Source: Paramacrobiotus metropolitanus (taxonomy: Eukaryota; Tardigrada; Eutardigrada; Parachela; Macrobiotidae). Taken from it: a stretch of 64,000 bases of DNA. Position numbers and translations under genes: made by a program. The first letter of the stretch is position 1. Every line of letters begins with the position of its first letter. Under the pieces are notes generated by a model. The model was not told the origin of the DNA. It did no database searches and saw only the letters and a list, made by a program, of their open reading frames with translations. Below, piece by piece: positions 38,227-49,993 of the stretch. The DNA lies in the NCBI RefSeq assembly GCF_019649055.1, contig NW_026570268.1, positions 496,001 through 560,000 on the forward strand. Direction: 5' to 3'.

Positions 38227-41200
38227 CTACAGTCCGGTGTTGGGGGAGTGCCGGAAGAGGGCGTTGCGGGCGGCCCCGGGGGAGCGGCGCGAGGGGCTGT
38301 CGGGCAGGTGCTTGGCGCTGCTCCACAGCCGCACGTCGTCCTCCTCCGCCGGCGCCGACGACCACGAGCCGCGTTCGCGCAGCGGCGACGGCGGGGTGCT
38401 GCGCGGCGGCAGCGGGGGCACGCGCGCCGTCGGGGTGCCGCCGGGGCCGGGGGCGGCGGAGGGCGGGGCGTGGCCGGTGGCCGCCAGGTAGCGGTAGTAC
38501 TGCACAACGACAACTCGTTCAGCAAACAGCGGCATTTCCGCATTAAATAATGGAAAGGAAATAATTATCCATGTATCTAATTTACTACTCAATTATTTAT
38601 CAAGTAGAATAATTTGAAAAATTACATATCCAGTCTTAATTAAATTAAAGTCAACTGGTTAAATGGAAGTATTTTTACATTTCTTAATTTATTTTCACAT
38701 TTCTTAATTTACATTTCTTAATCTTAATTTCTTAATTTAAAACAATACGGATTTCGTGAATACTGCGGCGAAGAATATTAAACTACAATTAAGTATAATT
38801 CAGCTCTTTTATTAAATAATCAAAAAAGAAAATCTGCGACTAACGAATCACGGGAAAAACTTAAAATTCACAGTTTCAGCTGTTAATTTCCCAGTCAAAT
38901 TAACGGATTACGCGAATACTGCGGAAGGAATATGGAATAAGAATTAATTATCATTTAGCCATTTTACTGACCGATCTACAGAAAATCTATACATCAAATT
39001 TCTAAATCAAAGCAAAAACTCAACCGACCTGTTTATCCTCGACGCTCTGCTGGTACATCCTCCAGATGAGATACAGCACCGCCAACAAGCCCCCGATACT
39101 CAGCGTAGGTATCAACAAGGACCACCAGTCCGTCGCTCCACTGTGCGGCAGGGCGCGCACCATCTCCGGACTCAGGCGGATCTTGACGGGCACTTCGGTG
39201 CGCTGACCGGTGCGGAAGGATTCCACGAGGACGGAGGGCGGCTGGGCGCTGCTGGACAAGCGCTGAGCCAATCCCGGTCCGGACTGGAGGGTCAGCGGGT
39301 AGAGATAGGCTGAGGGGGCTTTCTGGTTGGGGGGTTTGGAGGGGATGTTGAGGCTGGCCGGCCAGGGCGCCGGCGACGGGTTGCCCACGTGCAGGATGGA
39401 CGGGTCCGAGGAGCGCACTTGCAGTGTCTGCTGGACGCCGGGGACCGCCACCACCACCACGCCGCTCTCCGTCTGCACACAAATTACTTTGAGAAACCCG
39501 AAAAAACAGTTTCTTCTTATTTTTTTTTACAAATTTTTATTCGAAAAACTGCAATTTTTGTAGCAAATCCGGAAAACTATCGATTAAATATTCAGCAACA
39601 TCTACGATATTAATTATGAAAATGGAAAGTCTTGCAATACAAATTTGAGAAAAAGTTTCAAATCATTAAAAACTGCTGCACAAATATTACAACCTGCAAT
39701 GATTTTAAAACTGTTGTTGAAATAGATTACAACCACACACCACTCTCCGTCTGCAATTGAAAAATTTTATTTTTAACACCGGAAAAATAGCTGCATAATA
39801 TTTTTACAGCTTTTTATTTCAAAACAATTTATTAAAATCAATTACGATGGAGAAAAAAACCGCTTTGATGGCCACCCACCTGGATGTGATTGATGTGCAC
39901 TTGGGGCGTGGCCACGAAGAATCCCGGGAGGAACTCCAGGTTGACGCTGCTGCTGTGTCCCGCCGTGTCCTTCACCGTCACCACGAGGTCCGCCTCGAAG
40001 CCGCTCAGCGCTTCCTCCGTCGGCTGGCTGCCACCGCGGCGCGCCTCCACATTACATACGAAATCGCCCTTCTCGTCCACTCCGGGCCGGACAGAGAAGA
40101 CGTCATCCGCCGTGACGCCGCCGGGATGGGCGCGACTGAAGCGCACTTCGCACTGGAACAGCTCTTCCTCGTCGTCGTCCCACGCTGCACGTTTCACGCC
40201 GACCAGAGAACGAAGCTGTGCATCCGAACACTCCACGTGGCCGCTGCCTTTTCCTACACGAAATATATGCATCCTTTGCAAAGGGAAACCACGCAGAATC
40301 TTCTTTTTTTAGTAATCATTTTAGTGTAATGTTTCATTTCATTTCTACAAATCTTCACCAATTTCCCCAAAATTCTGTGGGCGACTTTTTGTAAAAATTA
40401 TTCGGCTACAACTTTTCAATATTAAGTAATCACTTAACAAAAACTCGTGAACCAAATCGAAATCGTAAAAGAATTCACAAAAAATTATCTAAAAATAACT
40501 CAAAGAAAATTAATTAAAAAAATTACAGACTAACTGTCACTAACAAGAATTGGAAAACATTCGCGCAAAAATGAAAAATCGTTAAATTAAGTTTGGAAAA
40601 ATAAATAAAAATTTGTAGAAGTCAAATGAAAATTGCGTAAAAACCAAAAAGAAATAAAAAAAATAATCTATAAAATACCCAGTTTGATTTGGAATTTATC
40701 AAAAATTAAAAAGAATAAAATTGCGAAACCCCTAACGAAAAATCCGATAAAAAAAAATTTAGAAGGATTAAATAACGCTGATACTCACCGAAGACGACGC
40801 GCGCGCTCAACTTGCCGCTGTCCTCGTCGTTCTTCGCAACATTGCTGATAAAGGCTTTCTCCGCCGGCGCCGCCGCAATGCTAACCACCTGCGGGGGCTT
40901 CACCAGTAGTGTCGTTTTGGAGGCGACCGTCTGGGAGACGTTGTAGAAGACGATCGCCTGGCCAGGACCAACCGCCACGGCGATGCCCGACTGCCGGTCC
41001 ACGCTGACGACCCCCGGCGCCGACGACGTCCACACGCCCGACCGTCCGTCCGCCGACATCAATCCGCAGCGGAAGCACACCGCCTCGCCGACTTGAACCT
41101 CCACGTCGTGCGGCACGATGACGGCGCCCACGTGGATGTGCACGAAGTCGAACAGACCCGACCGTTCTTCGTCCCAGACTTTCAAAATCGTGCTCCCGGT

Positions 41201-44200
41201 TTTCGACGCTCGCACCATCAGGGTGCTGTTGCCGCTGTCGGTGTGCCAGTTGACGGAGACGATGTCGTTTCTATCAAAATAACGACACGCGTGGTCATAC
41301 CGTCAAAAGTGAAAATATACATAATTTTAAAATAAATCCTAATCTTTTGTACAAAACAAAAAATCAAATTTTTTTAAAGACACATCGCCAGTTGATTTTC
41401 AGTTGGGTTTTACACGTTCACGTAAAAATTGCTGTTGCCTTGTAACGGCGTGTTCTTTAAATGAAAAGTTTCCTGTTAATTCGCAGTTTCTCTTAAACAT
41501 TACAGAAATTCCAGCCAATTCTGGCGACTACGAGTCGGAATTTCATTGGTGACGGTGGTACTTACCGACTGGTGCGGAATTGCAGTCGGCTGAAGACCGC
41601 GTGAAATTCCCGACCCAGATTATCGTGATGGGTCACGCCAAAGCGCAGTGGAATGCCTAGCGGGATGTGCGCCACTTCCGGGCCGCTGCGCAGCGCGCTA
41701 TCCACGTTGATCTTAATAAAAGACGGTTCGTTGACCTGTAACAAGCGCGCTGCGTTAGTGTTTTAAACGACAAGCGGGAAGTTTCATTTAGATTTGAAAT
41801 TACCAATTTAAGTGACAAATTAAAAATAAAATCATCTTTCCAAATTAATTAAAACCAACTTTTCACCCACGCTGTTTTAAAGTTTCAACATATCAGAAGG
41901 AATCAAATTTTTTTCTCCTAAATTTCCTTTATGAAAATAAAATTCCACAAAATTTTCAGTTCCCGAATGCAACAAATTAAAACGAAAATCACCCAATAAA
42001 ACTAGATTAAATTAAATTAGCTGTAGTTTTTAAATACAAAATTACCTGCACGCCCCGCACTATCCGCGTCCGCTGCTCCTTCTCGCTAACGTCCACAACC
42101 AGCATCGCCCGCCCGGACTGCGCTCCGCTCTGAATATGTCCACCGGCCTCCACACCGACCACATCAGCTCCCTCCAGGACGCGGTAGGTCAGCTGCGCGC
42201 TGCCGTCCTTGTTGGTGCGCAGCTTCAGGCGGGCGTTGGGCGTCATGAGCAGGTTGTCGCAGTTGCACGCGGGCACCAGCAGCTGCGCCTCCTCCACCAC
42301 CGCTACGACTAAAGAGTCCTTGAACATCTTCCCGACGGGATCGGTGGCGGACAGGGACACGGTGACGGCGCCGGACGATCGCCCGACCAGTCGCATGGCA
42401 ATGTTGTTATCCTCCAGCACCGCCAAGCCCAGGGAATGGTAGACTGACTGGAGGCCGGCACTTTCCGGATTGTCGATGGACCACACGAATTTGTACATCG
42501 GCATCGTTGAGCCTGCAATTTAAGCCATCGAAATTTAATTTTATAATTCAAAAAACTGCCATTTTACAGTAAATATTTTTGAAAGAAATTGACCGGATAA
42601 TTTAAAACACTTTATTCGTAATTATGTTTAAAAATTTAATAATGTTTAAATTCCTTATCCCATACTATTGAAACTTTATACATACTTGTACATAGCAACG
42701 GAATATAAATATTCGAAAAACATATTTATTAACTAATTTCCGCACCGAACGTGAACGGCGTCTCCTGGTCTGTGAGACCGAACGCCACCAATGGCATTTC
42801 CTGGCCGACGGCGATGCTGCGGAGGGGAGCGCGGATGCGGACGCCCTTGAAGGGCACCACGTGGATAGTAACTTCATCTGAGGAATAGACCACGTCCTTC
42901 CCGGTCACGGGGTCGACGTCAACAATCTCTCCATAGATCTGCGTGTTGCCGGTACTGAGCGCCTCCACGATGCCCCCGCCGTCCACCGCGGCCAGTTTCG
43001 CCGAGCGCACGGCAAAGCGCAGAGAGTTCAACGGCTGTGGACCGCCTTCGATCGTCAGTTGCAGGCGCGCTTTCGGGATCATGGTGATATTGCGGGGCTC
43101 AATGTGCAGCGGCGGGAAAACCTGGCAAATCAATGTAATTTATTTTAAATTACCATACATTTAATTTACACTTTATTAATATTTATTTAAATTCTACTAA
43201 TTTAAAAACAGCATAATCGGATGCCCAATCAAATTGAGAAAACAAATAAACGTAATTAATTTTAAAATTAACATACATTTAATTTACACTTTGTTAATAT
43301 TTATTTAAATTCTACTAATTTAAAAACAGCATAATCGGATGCCCAATCAAATTGAGAAAACAAATATACGTAATTAATTTTAAATTAACATACATTTAAT
43401 TTACACTTTATTAATATTAATTCAATTTCTATTAATTTAAAATCAGAATAATCAGATGCCCAATGAAATTGAGAAAACAAGAGAACGCAAATGCAGTGTG
43501 CACCTGGATTTCCACGGAGTTACTGTGGATGTCAGCGGCCATGCCCTTCGTGCCTTTGAAGGCCACGCCGGCGCGACCGACGGCGTTGCCGTGGACGGAA
43601 TACAGGCGTTCAGTGGGGGAGTCGGTGGCTTCTTCACGCAGCGCCACCACGTTAGCGGTGTTGACGGGAACGATCTTGAGTAAGGGGAAGAGATCCACGG
43701 GGATGCGTTGGCCGGCGGAATCGTAGGCGCGCAGCAGCAGCGCGATGGAGCTGCCCAGCTGCACCTTGTCACCGGCGATCACTTCAATGCGAGCCAAGCC
43801 TGCAAAGAACAGTCCAAAAATTAAAGAATATTTATTCAAAATTACTGCACTTTTAATTAAGGAACGCAGTCATACTTTGAAAAATTACAATCTTCAACGA
43901 GATACTTTTAACAATAACTGCAAGATATATTTACGCGGATGTATGGAGAATTTTATGAGCAACGTACCAGCCACGGTGACGAATAGAACAGCCGGCTTGC
44001 CCGGCACACACAAATCATACGCCGTCAGGGAAAAATCTCCGTCCAGCAGCGGCCCGATGGCCACACTGCGGCTCTTCACATCGTAGTTAATCCGCGCCAA
44101 ATCCGGATTACTGGACACCAGGTGGAAATACCCCGAACCCTCCTTGATCCGCGTGCTCTCCTCGCGCCCGGGATAGTTAAACACGGTCAACTGGTCCTGC

Positions 44201-47200
44201 GGGAAGCGCGCCGGCTCCACCAGCGCCAACTCCACCGCCGCCGTCAGCGCCCGCGGCAGCGCACTGGACTCCGGGCTCTTCACGGCGTGCAGGGCGTCAC
44301 GGTGGTAGTGGTCGACGTGCACCGTCAGCGTCACCTTCCCGGCGGCGTCCAGCACGTGGACGGTCTTGTATCCCGCGGCGGCGTCGACGTGCTTGCGCTG
44401 TCCGTGCCAGAGCACCCGAATCCCGTGGGGATCTTTCAAGTCAAGGAGGTGTTTATCCGACACCTCCCAGGTGAAATGCAAGGAGCTGAAGTTGTCCAGT
44501 TTCCGGCCGAGCGAATCGAACACGTCGATGTCGATGATGGCGTCCTGTCCGCGGAGAACCGGGTAGGCGTCATTAGAGCGTTTGCGCCAGGGGCACGGCG
44601 GGAGTTTCTGCCCGGCGATGGGCTGGGGGCGGACACGGAGGATCAGTTGGGCCGGGTGGACGCAGCTGACGCGCCCGATGAGGCGGGTTTTGACCGGCAG
44701 CGGGAGGGTGGTCGAGGGGGCGTTGGCGATCTCCAGCGTCACGCTGTCGTCGCCGATTTTGCTGCACGTCAATTCCAGTAAGGTTACGGCGTCCGTCCCG
44801 CGGAGGGTCTGCGCGCGGACAATGCGGGCGCCGTCCTCACCTGCAAAATAGTCGTCTTTCAACACCAGCGAAGTCTTGCGTTATTTCATTGGAAAAATAC
44901 TGGTTACACTGTGTTATTTGCATAATTTACACACTAATAAGTAAAGATTATTTAATTCACGCCTTTTAAAACTTAATTTATAAACTACAAAGTATTAGCT
45001 ATTTCAAAACATTGCTCAAATCAATAAAAATGTGATAGTCTTCCTTAAAACTCCAATTTGAAAATCGAAAAAGTTGAAAAACTTGCATCAACTACTCGAA
45101 AAATAATAAATTTCTTAATTAAAAAAAATAAATTCATTAACTTCTGCGTTGAATATTTGAAAATATGTTATTATTAAATACAGTACATAAAACATGTACT
45201 GAATACACTCCGGGCAAGATCCAAAGTTTGTCTTACTGGCGGTGATGCGGTGATGTTCGGGATCGCGGATCCATGGCAAGGGTCCTCCACGGAATTGCAG
45301 AACGCGGCTGCTGCCGATGGCCAGCACCACCTCCTTCTCCCCGTCCACCGCTTCCATGGCATCGAACGCGCCGACCGTCGCCTCCGCACTGATCACCTCC
45401 TCTCCGGACACGTACGTCACCTTCACCGTGGAGAAACCAGCTTTCAGTGCTTTCAGGTAGACCGCGCTGCAGGCATCAGCCGACAGCTCCGGCTGGTTGG
45501 CACGTTCGATCCCAAAGACCTCTTCATCGCCCACCGACACACTGAGATTCAGGTGCCGACAATCCGTGAAGACCACCGGGGAAGCTTGTCCGGGGATGCG
45601 GCCGCGCAGAGCGACGGGAACGGCAAGAATATGACCGACTTCGGCTTCCCGTACCGCCGGGGGAAGAATCATATCGCTGACCGGGAGGATGTAGATGTTG
45701 GCGCTGTCGGAATGATCGTTATTGCGGACATCGTACGCGGTGACGACGGTATGCCCGTCTTTCATCCCAGAGGTGAGGCGTCCGGAGGAGGCGTCCACTT
45801 GGCACACGCTGCCGTCGCCGGTGGACCACGTGAAGGTGCCGCTGCCTCCGCTGGCCTGCAGTTGCATAGAATAGCTCCGTTTCGCGTCCCGGGAAGTCGC
45901 GTCCGAGGGGAAGAGCACCAGCGACGGACGGACGACGACCGGCGCATTAATTTCCACCGTCTGCACCTGAAAAAGGAAGAAGAGGTTAAATTTTAAAAAA
46001 AGCACGATTTTTTAAATTTCATTTGTGATTTTGTTTTAATTTATTCGAATTCCATTAAATTTAGTAGATCGATTTACGCAATAACGTTTTCATTTCAGCT
46101 TTTTTTATTTAATTTTTGAATATTTATTTAATAAAATTAAAACTTCTGCACCATTTTGAGATCGAATATAAACCGGATTAACCAGTTTCTAGCAGTGCAG
46201 GCTTACTTCAAAATAAACTGGGTATTATTAACAAATAGAAACCGAATATTTTAAATAACTGCCTTCCAAGAATTTTTTTGCACGATTAATTTTTTAGAAA
46301 TTTACCTTGGTAATGGCATTGGGAAAGCGGTGCAGCTGCCCGTTCTTCTGCACTACACCCAGCAACTGCGCCGTAATCTGCGTCTTGCCGGTCTTGATGG
46401 TTTTAACGTGACTGATGGTGCCGTTCTGCGCCGTGCGGATTACTTGGAAGAACAGCGGGTCCACTTGCAGTTCGATCCGCAGGTTGTCGCTGGGGAATAT
46501 CAGGTGGCTTTCGCGGTCATACAGCTCCGCGATGAAGTCATATTCGCGGAGATTCTGCAGCACCCACACGCGGCCGGGTTTCACCAACAAGTTCAGGTAA
46601 GCGGGCAGGACCACGTGGATGAGGGAGGACGGGTGCGCCGTGTCGCCTTCGATGACGTTGCGGTCTTTCAAGCGGACCTAGTACAACATACGCAGTGAAA
46701 TATTTTTGACAAATTCAAGCCGCATATTTTTTAATTTTATTTCCATTGTTGTGTAACCGGTTAACGGAATTTCCTGTTTCAAATTTTATTACAGTAATTA
46801 ATTTCCAATCAAAAGTGTTTCTCTATCGTTTCGTTTCTCTTTAAAGGATTGGAATAATGTTTAAGTCACGCTGATACCTGCAATCAAAAATATTAAATAA
46901 CTATAATTTCAAGAATTATTTCTAATTAATCTGGAAATTTTAACTGGCAACTTTAATTAAAAAGTGAACTGAATCTCGACCCACCTCGGTGTTGCCCAGT
47001 TCGGTGCAGGCGACAATGGAGTGCTTCTCATCCAGACTGCAGACGCCGTCATCCCGTAGCTGTAGCTGATACTGCGGCGACGGCATCGGAATATACGACG
47101 TGGTGGACTGTTTAATCTGCATCACCCGGTAATGCACGCTGCCCTGTGGTATTAAGTATACATCGTAGTCCGGCTGCAGGACGACGTTGGCCACCACCAG

Positions 47201-49205
47201 CAGCCGCACCGACGCCTTCCCGACCTCCCGCCACACGGGACTGGTTAACGCAGCCGAGACGATCGCCGATCCCGTCTGCAAACTCTCCAGCAGCACCATA
47301 TAGCCGCGTTTATTCACGGCTTCCAACGCGGCCACGGACGCCGGTGGTCGGTATTCCGAGTCGGAGAATTTCGTGAATTTTATGATGCTAGCCCCGTCAA
47401 CGAACACCTGTGAAGTAACCGGTCATTTGTTACATCTGCAGCTATCGAAAAACCGCAAAAAAATTACAACCAAAACCAGAAAAGATTTTTCAAAATCAAA
47501 ATTACTTTTGTTCCAATTTTCACATTTTCACAGCACTATGCCGAAAATCATTAAATTATTGACCGATCGGAAATTAACATTTAATTACCAGTTGTTATTA
47601 ACCGAGAAAATGACACGTACGGAATCGGCGCATCGGCCTCCGAAAAACAGCCGGAAACGTTTAAAAAAAATCGAAATTATTTTTATTTATTTACAGCGAA
47701 TTTTTCTAATACAAAATCATACGGGACGCCATCATAACTGTCATTCGCCATTACAATTAATTTAATTAAATTACTCATCGAAGTCTTTAAGCGTCTGGTT
47801 AATTCTGATTACGTAATGTACATATTAATTTTCTCGTTCGTCAAAAAAATGCCACATACGGAGTCATTGCGCACGTCGTGTTCGATGCGCCAGTCAAACT
47901 CCAGACCCTCCAGCGAGGAGAATCGATCCCCGTTGACGTCCTTGGCGCTGATCTCAAAGGCTTCCGGTGCGTCCTCCAGGAAGAGTTTGCGCGTGGTGGT
48001 GAAGATCTCCAGCGAAGCGATGCTGTCGATCATCACGTCGCAGCGGAGAGACTGCGAGGGATGCTCGGCCCAGATAATACTCGTCAGCCGCGATACGGAA
48101 CTGGAAACGGCCGAGACGACCGCGGCGCTGGAGCAGCTCACCCCGGCGGAAGAGGGCGCCACGTTGCCGTCGGCGTCCAGCAGCACCGGCGTCACGGTCA
48201 CTGCAACACAATCAATTTATCGTTCAAACTACTTCCTGATTCGCCACGTCCGTATCGCGCATGTTCAGTATTATTATTACGCCCGTGCAATAATTTGTCA
48301 AAGTGCTACGGTCCTAACTGCTGCAGTCACTGAAACCATCCTCTAGACGAACATACAACCTTCTTATTTTCCAGTGAAAAATACTTGACATTAAATTTTC
48401 AATTTCTCGCAGAGTTTACGGATAATCTTCCCAAATTTTATCGTTAAAATCACTCCGGTAACGTATCGATTAATTTCCCCCGATTCTTTCCTCGAATTCA
48501 TTCAATAAATCAGTCAATTAAATCAGCAGCGAATTAGTCAATAAACAAGTAATTAATGCATGTAAACAACAGAGAGATCCCGCTGCACTGTCATGATGTA
48601 TTGTAAGTACAGTAATCGCGAAGATGCGCGATAAAGGCGCGCCGCGGTCGATGACATAATACGCAAGTGTTTTCAGTTTTTACTTAACTACAGACAAAGC
48701 AGTAATACAGAGATCGACAGGCAGACATTTTTCTTATTTTTGCTGAATTTTACGTAGAGAGAAATTAAATTCAATAACAAATACCAAATGAAATGAATTA
48801 TATGAAATAATTATGACTAAAATTATTAGGAATTCAATTATTAAATTCACTGATAAGTGAAGCCTAAAATCATGACTGCCAATTTTTTATACTTGACATG
48901 CGTGGTTCTTAATCCACTCCAGCCTTACCGACATCCGTACGAGTGGAACGCCAAGTATAGCACCGCGCACTCTCCTTCTCCCCGTCCTCCGTGACGCGCA
49001 GTGTAAAATTGGCGACGACGCCATTGGCGGAGCGCGGCAGCAGCACGCGCGGCACATTGAGCTTATTCTGCTCCCCAGCGGCCACCGCCGCGACGCCGTC
49101 CCAAGAGGAGAGAAGGCCGGTGAGAGATACGGCCAACACGACGACAGAACAGCCGTTCCTGCTCAGCGGACTCGGCGAACCCGGGCCAACGGCCGTCTTC
49201 GCCAT
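38227..49205 (-). CDS. NUP210: Nuclear pore membrane glycoprotein 210
   Basis: Fourteen exons on the minus strand join in phase to 1,965 residues (human 1,887): 48929-49205, 47860-48200, 46985-47407, 46306-46677, 45237-45966, 43968-44840, 43504-43799, 42746-43121, 42046-42512, 41566-41735, 40789-41270, 39880-40253, 39029-39472 and 38227-38499. NUP210 is the single-pass lumenal scaffold of the nuclear pore. A hydrophobic signal sequence (about residues 18-44) is followed by KLNVPRVLLP, matching the mature start of the family. LTSIIWAEH, TTRKLFLEDAP and PDYDVYLIPQGSVHY are other recognisable family blocks, and a long array of Ig-like repeats fills the lumenal part. One transmembrane helix lies near 1844-1864 (SLLIPTLSIGGLLAVLYLIW). 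The cytoplasmic tail of about 100 residues is longer than in vertebrates and Pro/Ser/Arg-rich. Intron 7 contains a tandem repeat. The gene is divergent from AKAP10. Confidence 0.93.
43137..43490. repeat. Three tandem copies of a 118-bp unit in a NUP210 intron
   Basis: The word GCATAATCGGATGCCCAATC recurs at about 43211 and 43329, with a diverged copy at about 43446, spacing 117-118 bases. Copies 1 and 2 are nearly identical; copy 3 has more substitutions and abuts the exon at 43504. The repeat lies near the donor side of the intron when read on the minus strand. Confidence 0.85.
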
Positions 49206-49993
49206 GCTGCAGCGCCTGTCTGACGGTCGTGCTTTCGCGCCTCGACGCCCGATTCAAACAGCGGGATTTCCGCGCTTCACAATGCGCCAAGATTCCCGGT
49301 GTTTTCCCCCGCAACGACGGAGTGTACGGCGCGAGAACCCAGAAGAGGCACTTTCCGTTACAGCGACGCTGCGTATTTAGCCAGCTGTCGTTAAAGGAAA
49401 ACGGCGATACGGAAACACACGGCTCTCACGGGACACTGCAGGATTATACGCCGTAGAGAATTATCAAAAAACCAGTCTGTTATACAGTTACAAAACAATC
49501 AAGTGCTTTACCGAGATTCTGAAAAAAACTGAACTTTTGACAAAATTTAAAGTGACAAAATCACAAGTGAGAAACGTAGAAAAACCCGAGTCTGATGAAA
49601 AAGCATAATAAATTTAGCAACTATCGCCCGAGGTAGGTTGGCTGTGTGTCAGACAGCCCGTGTGTTCCAGGAATTTCGAAATGACGACATGATTGAAAAT
49701 AATTTATTTTTAATAATCGTACAGAATGTTTTATTTGGGAAGAACCTTTTTCTTTATGTGAAAAATATTTGGCAGTTAAATTTGTCTGGTCTTCTACGGA
49801 CAATATTCCCGGGTTTGGATGGGATCAGTTGACGACAACGATGGCGCAGGCAGTGTGATTACTGTAGTCTGTAGTGAAGCGAGCAGAAGCAGAATGATTA
49901 TTTGATTTTTATTTTTTGGCGTTGAATCTGCGCAGCTGTACTTGATCTGCAGTCGGCGTTATTACGTGATGGTGTGCGCCTGTCCCTGGCGCG
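49206..49993. other. Divergent promoter region of NUP210 and AKAP10
   Basis: About 790 bases separate the two ATGs. The first 250 bases are GC-rich and open in several frames, probably 5' leader of NUP210; the rest is mixed or AT-rich. No known element is recognised. Confidence 0.5.

Noticed and set aside
44122-44781. Plus-strand open frame of 219 codons
   Set aside because: It is antisense to the largest NUP210 exon, whose protein matches the family. The shadow has no domain.
45250-45996. Plus-strand open frame of 248 codons
   Set aside because: It is antisense to the NUP210 exon 45237-45966 and is explained by its codon bias.
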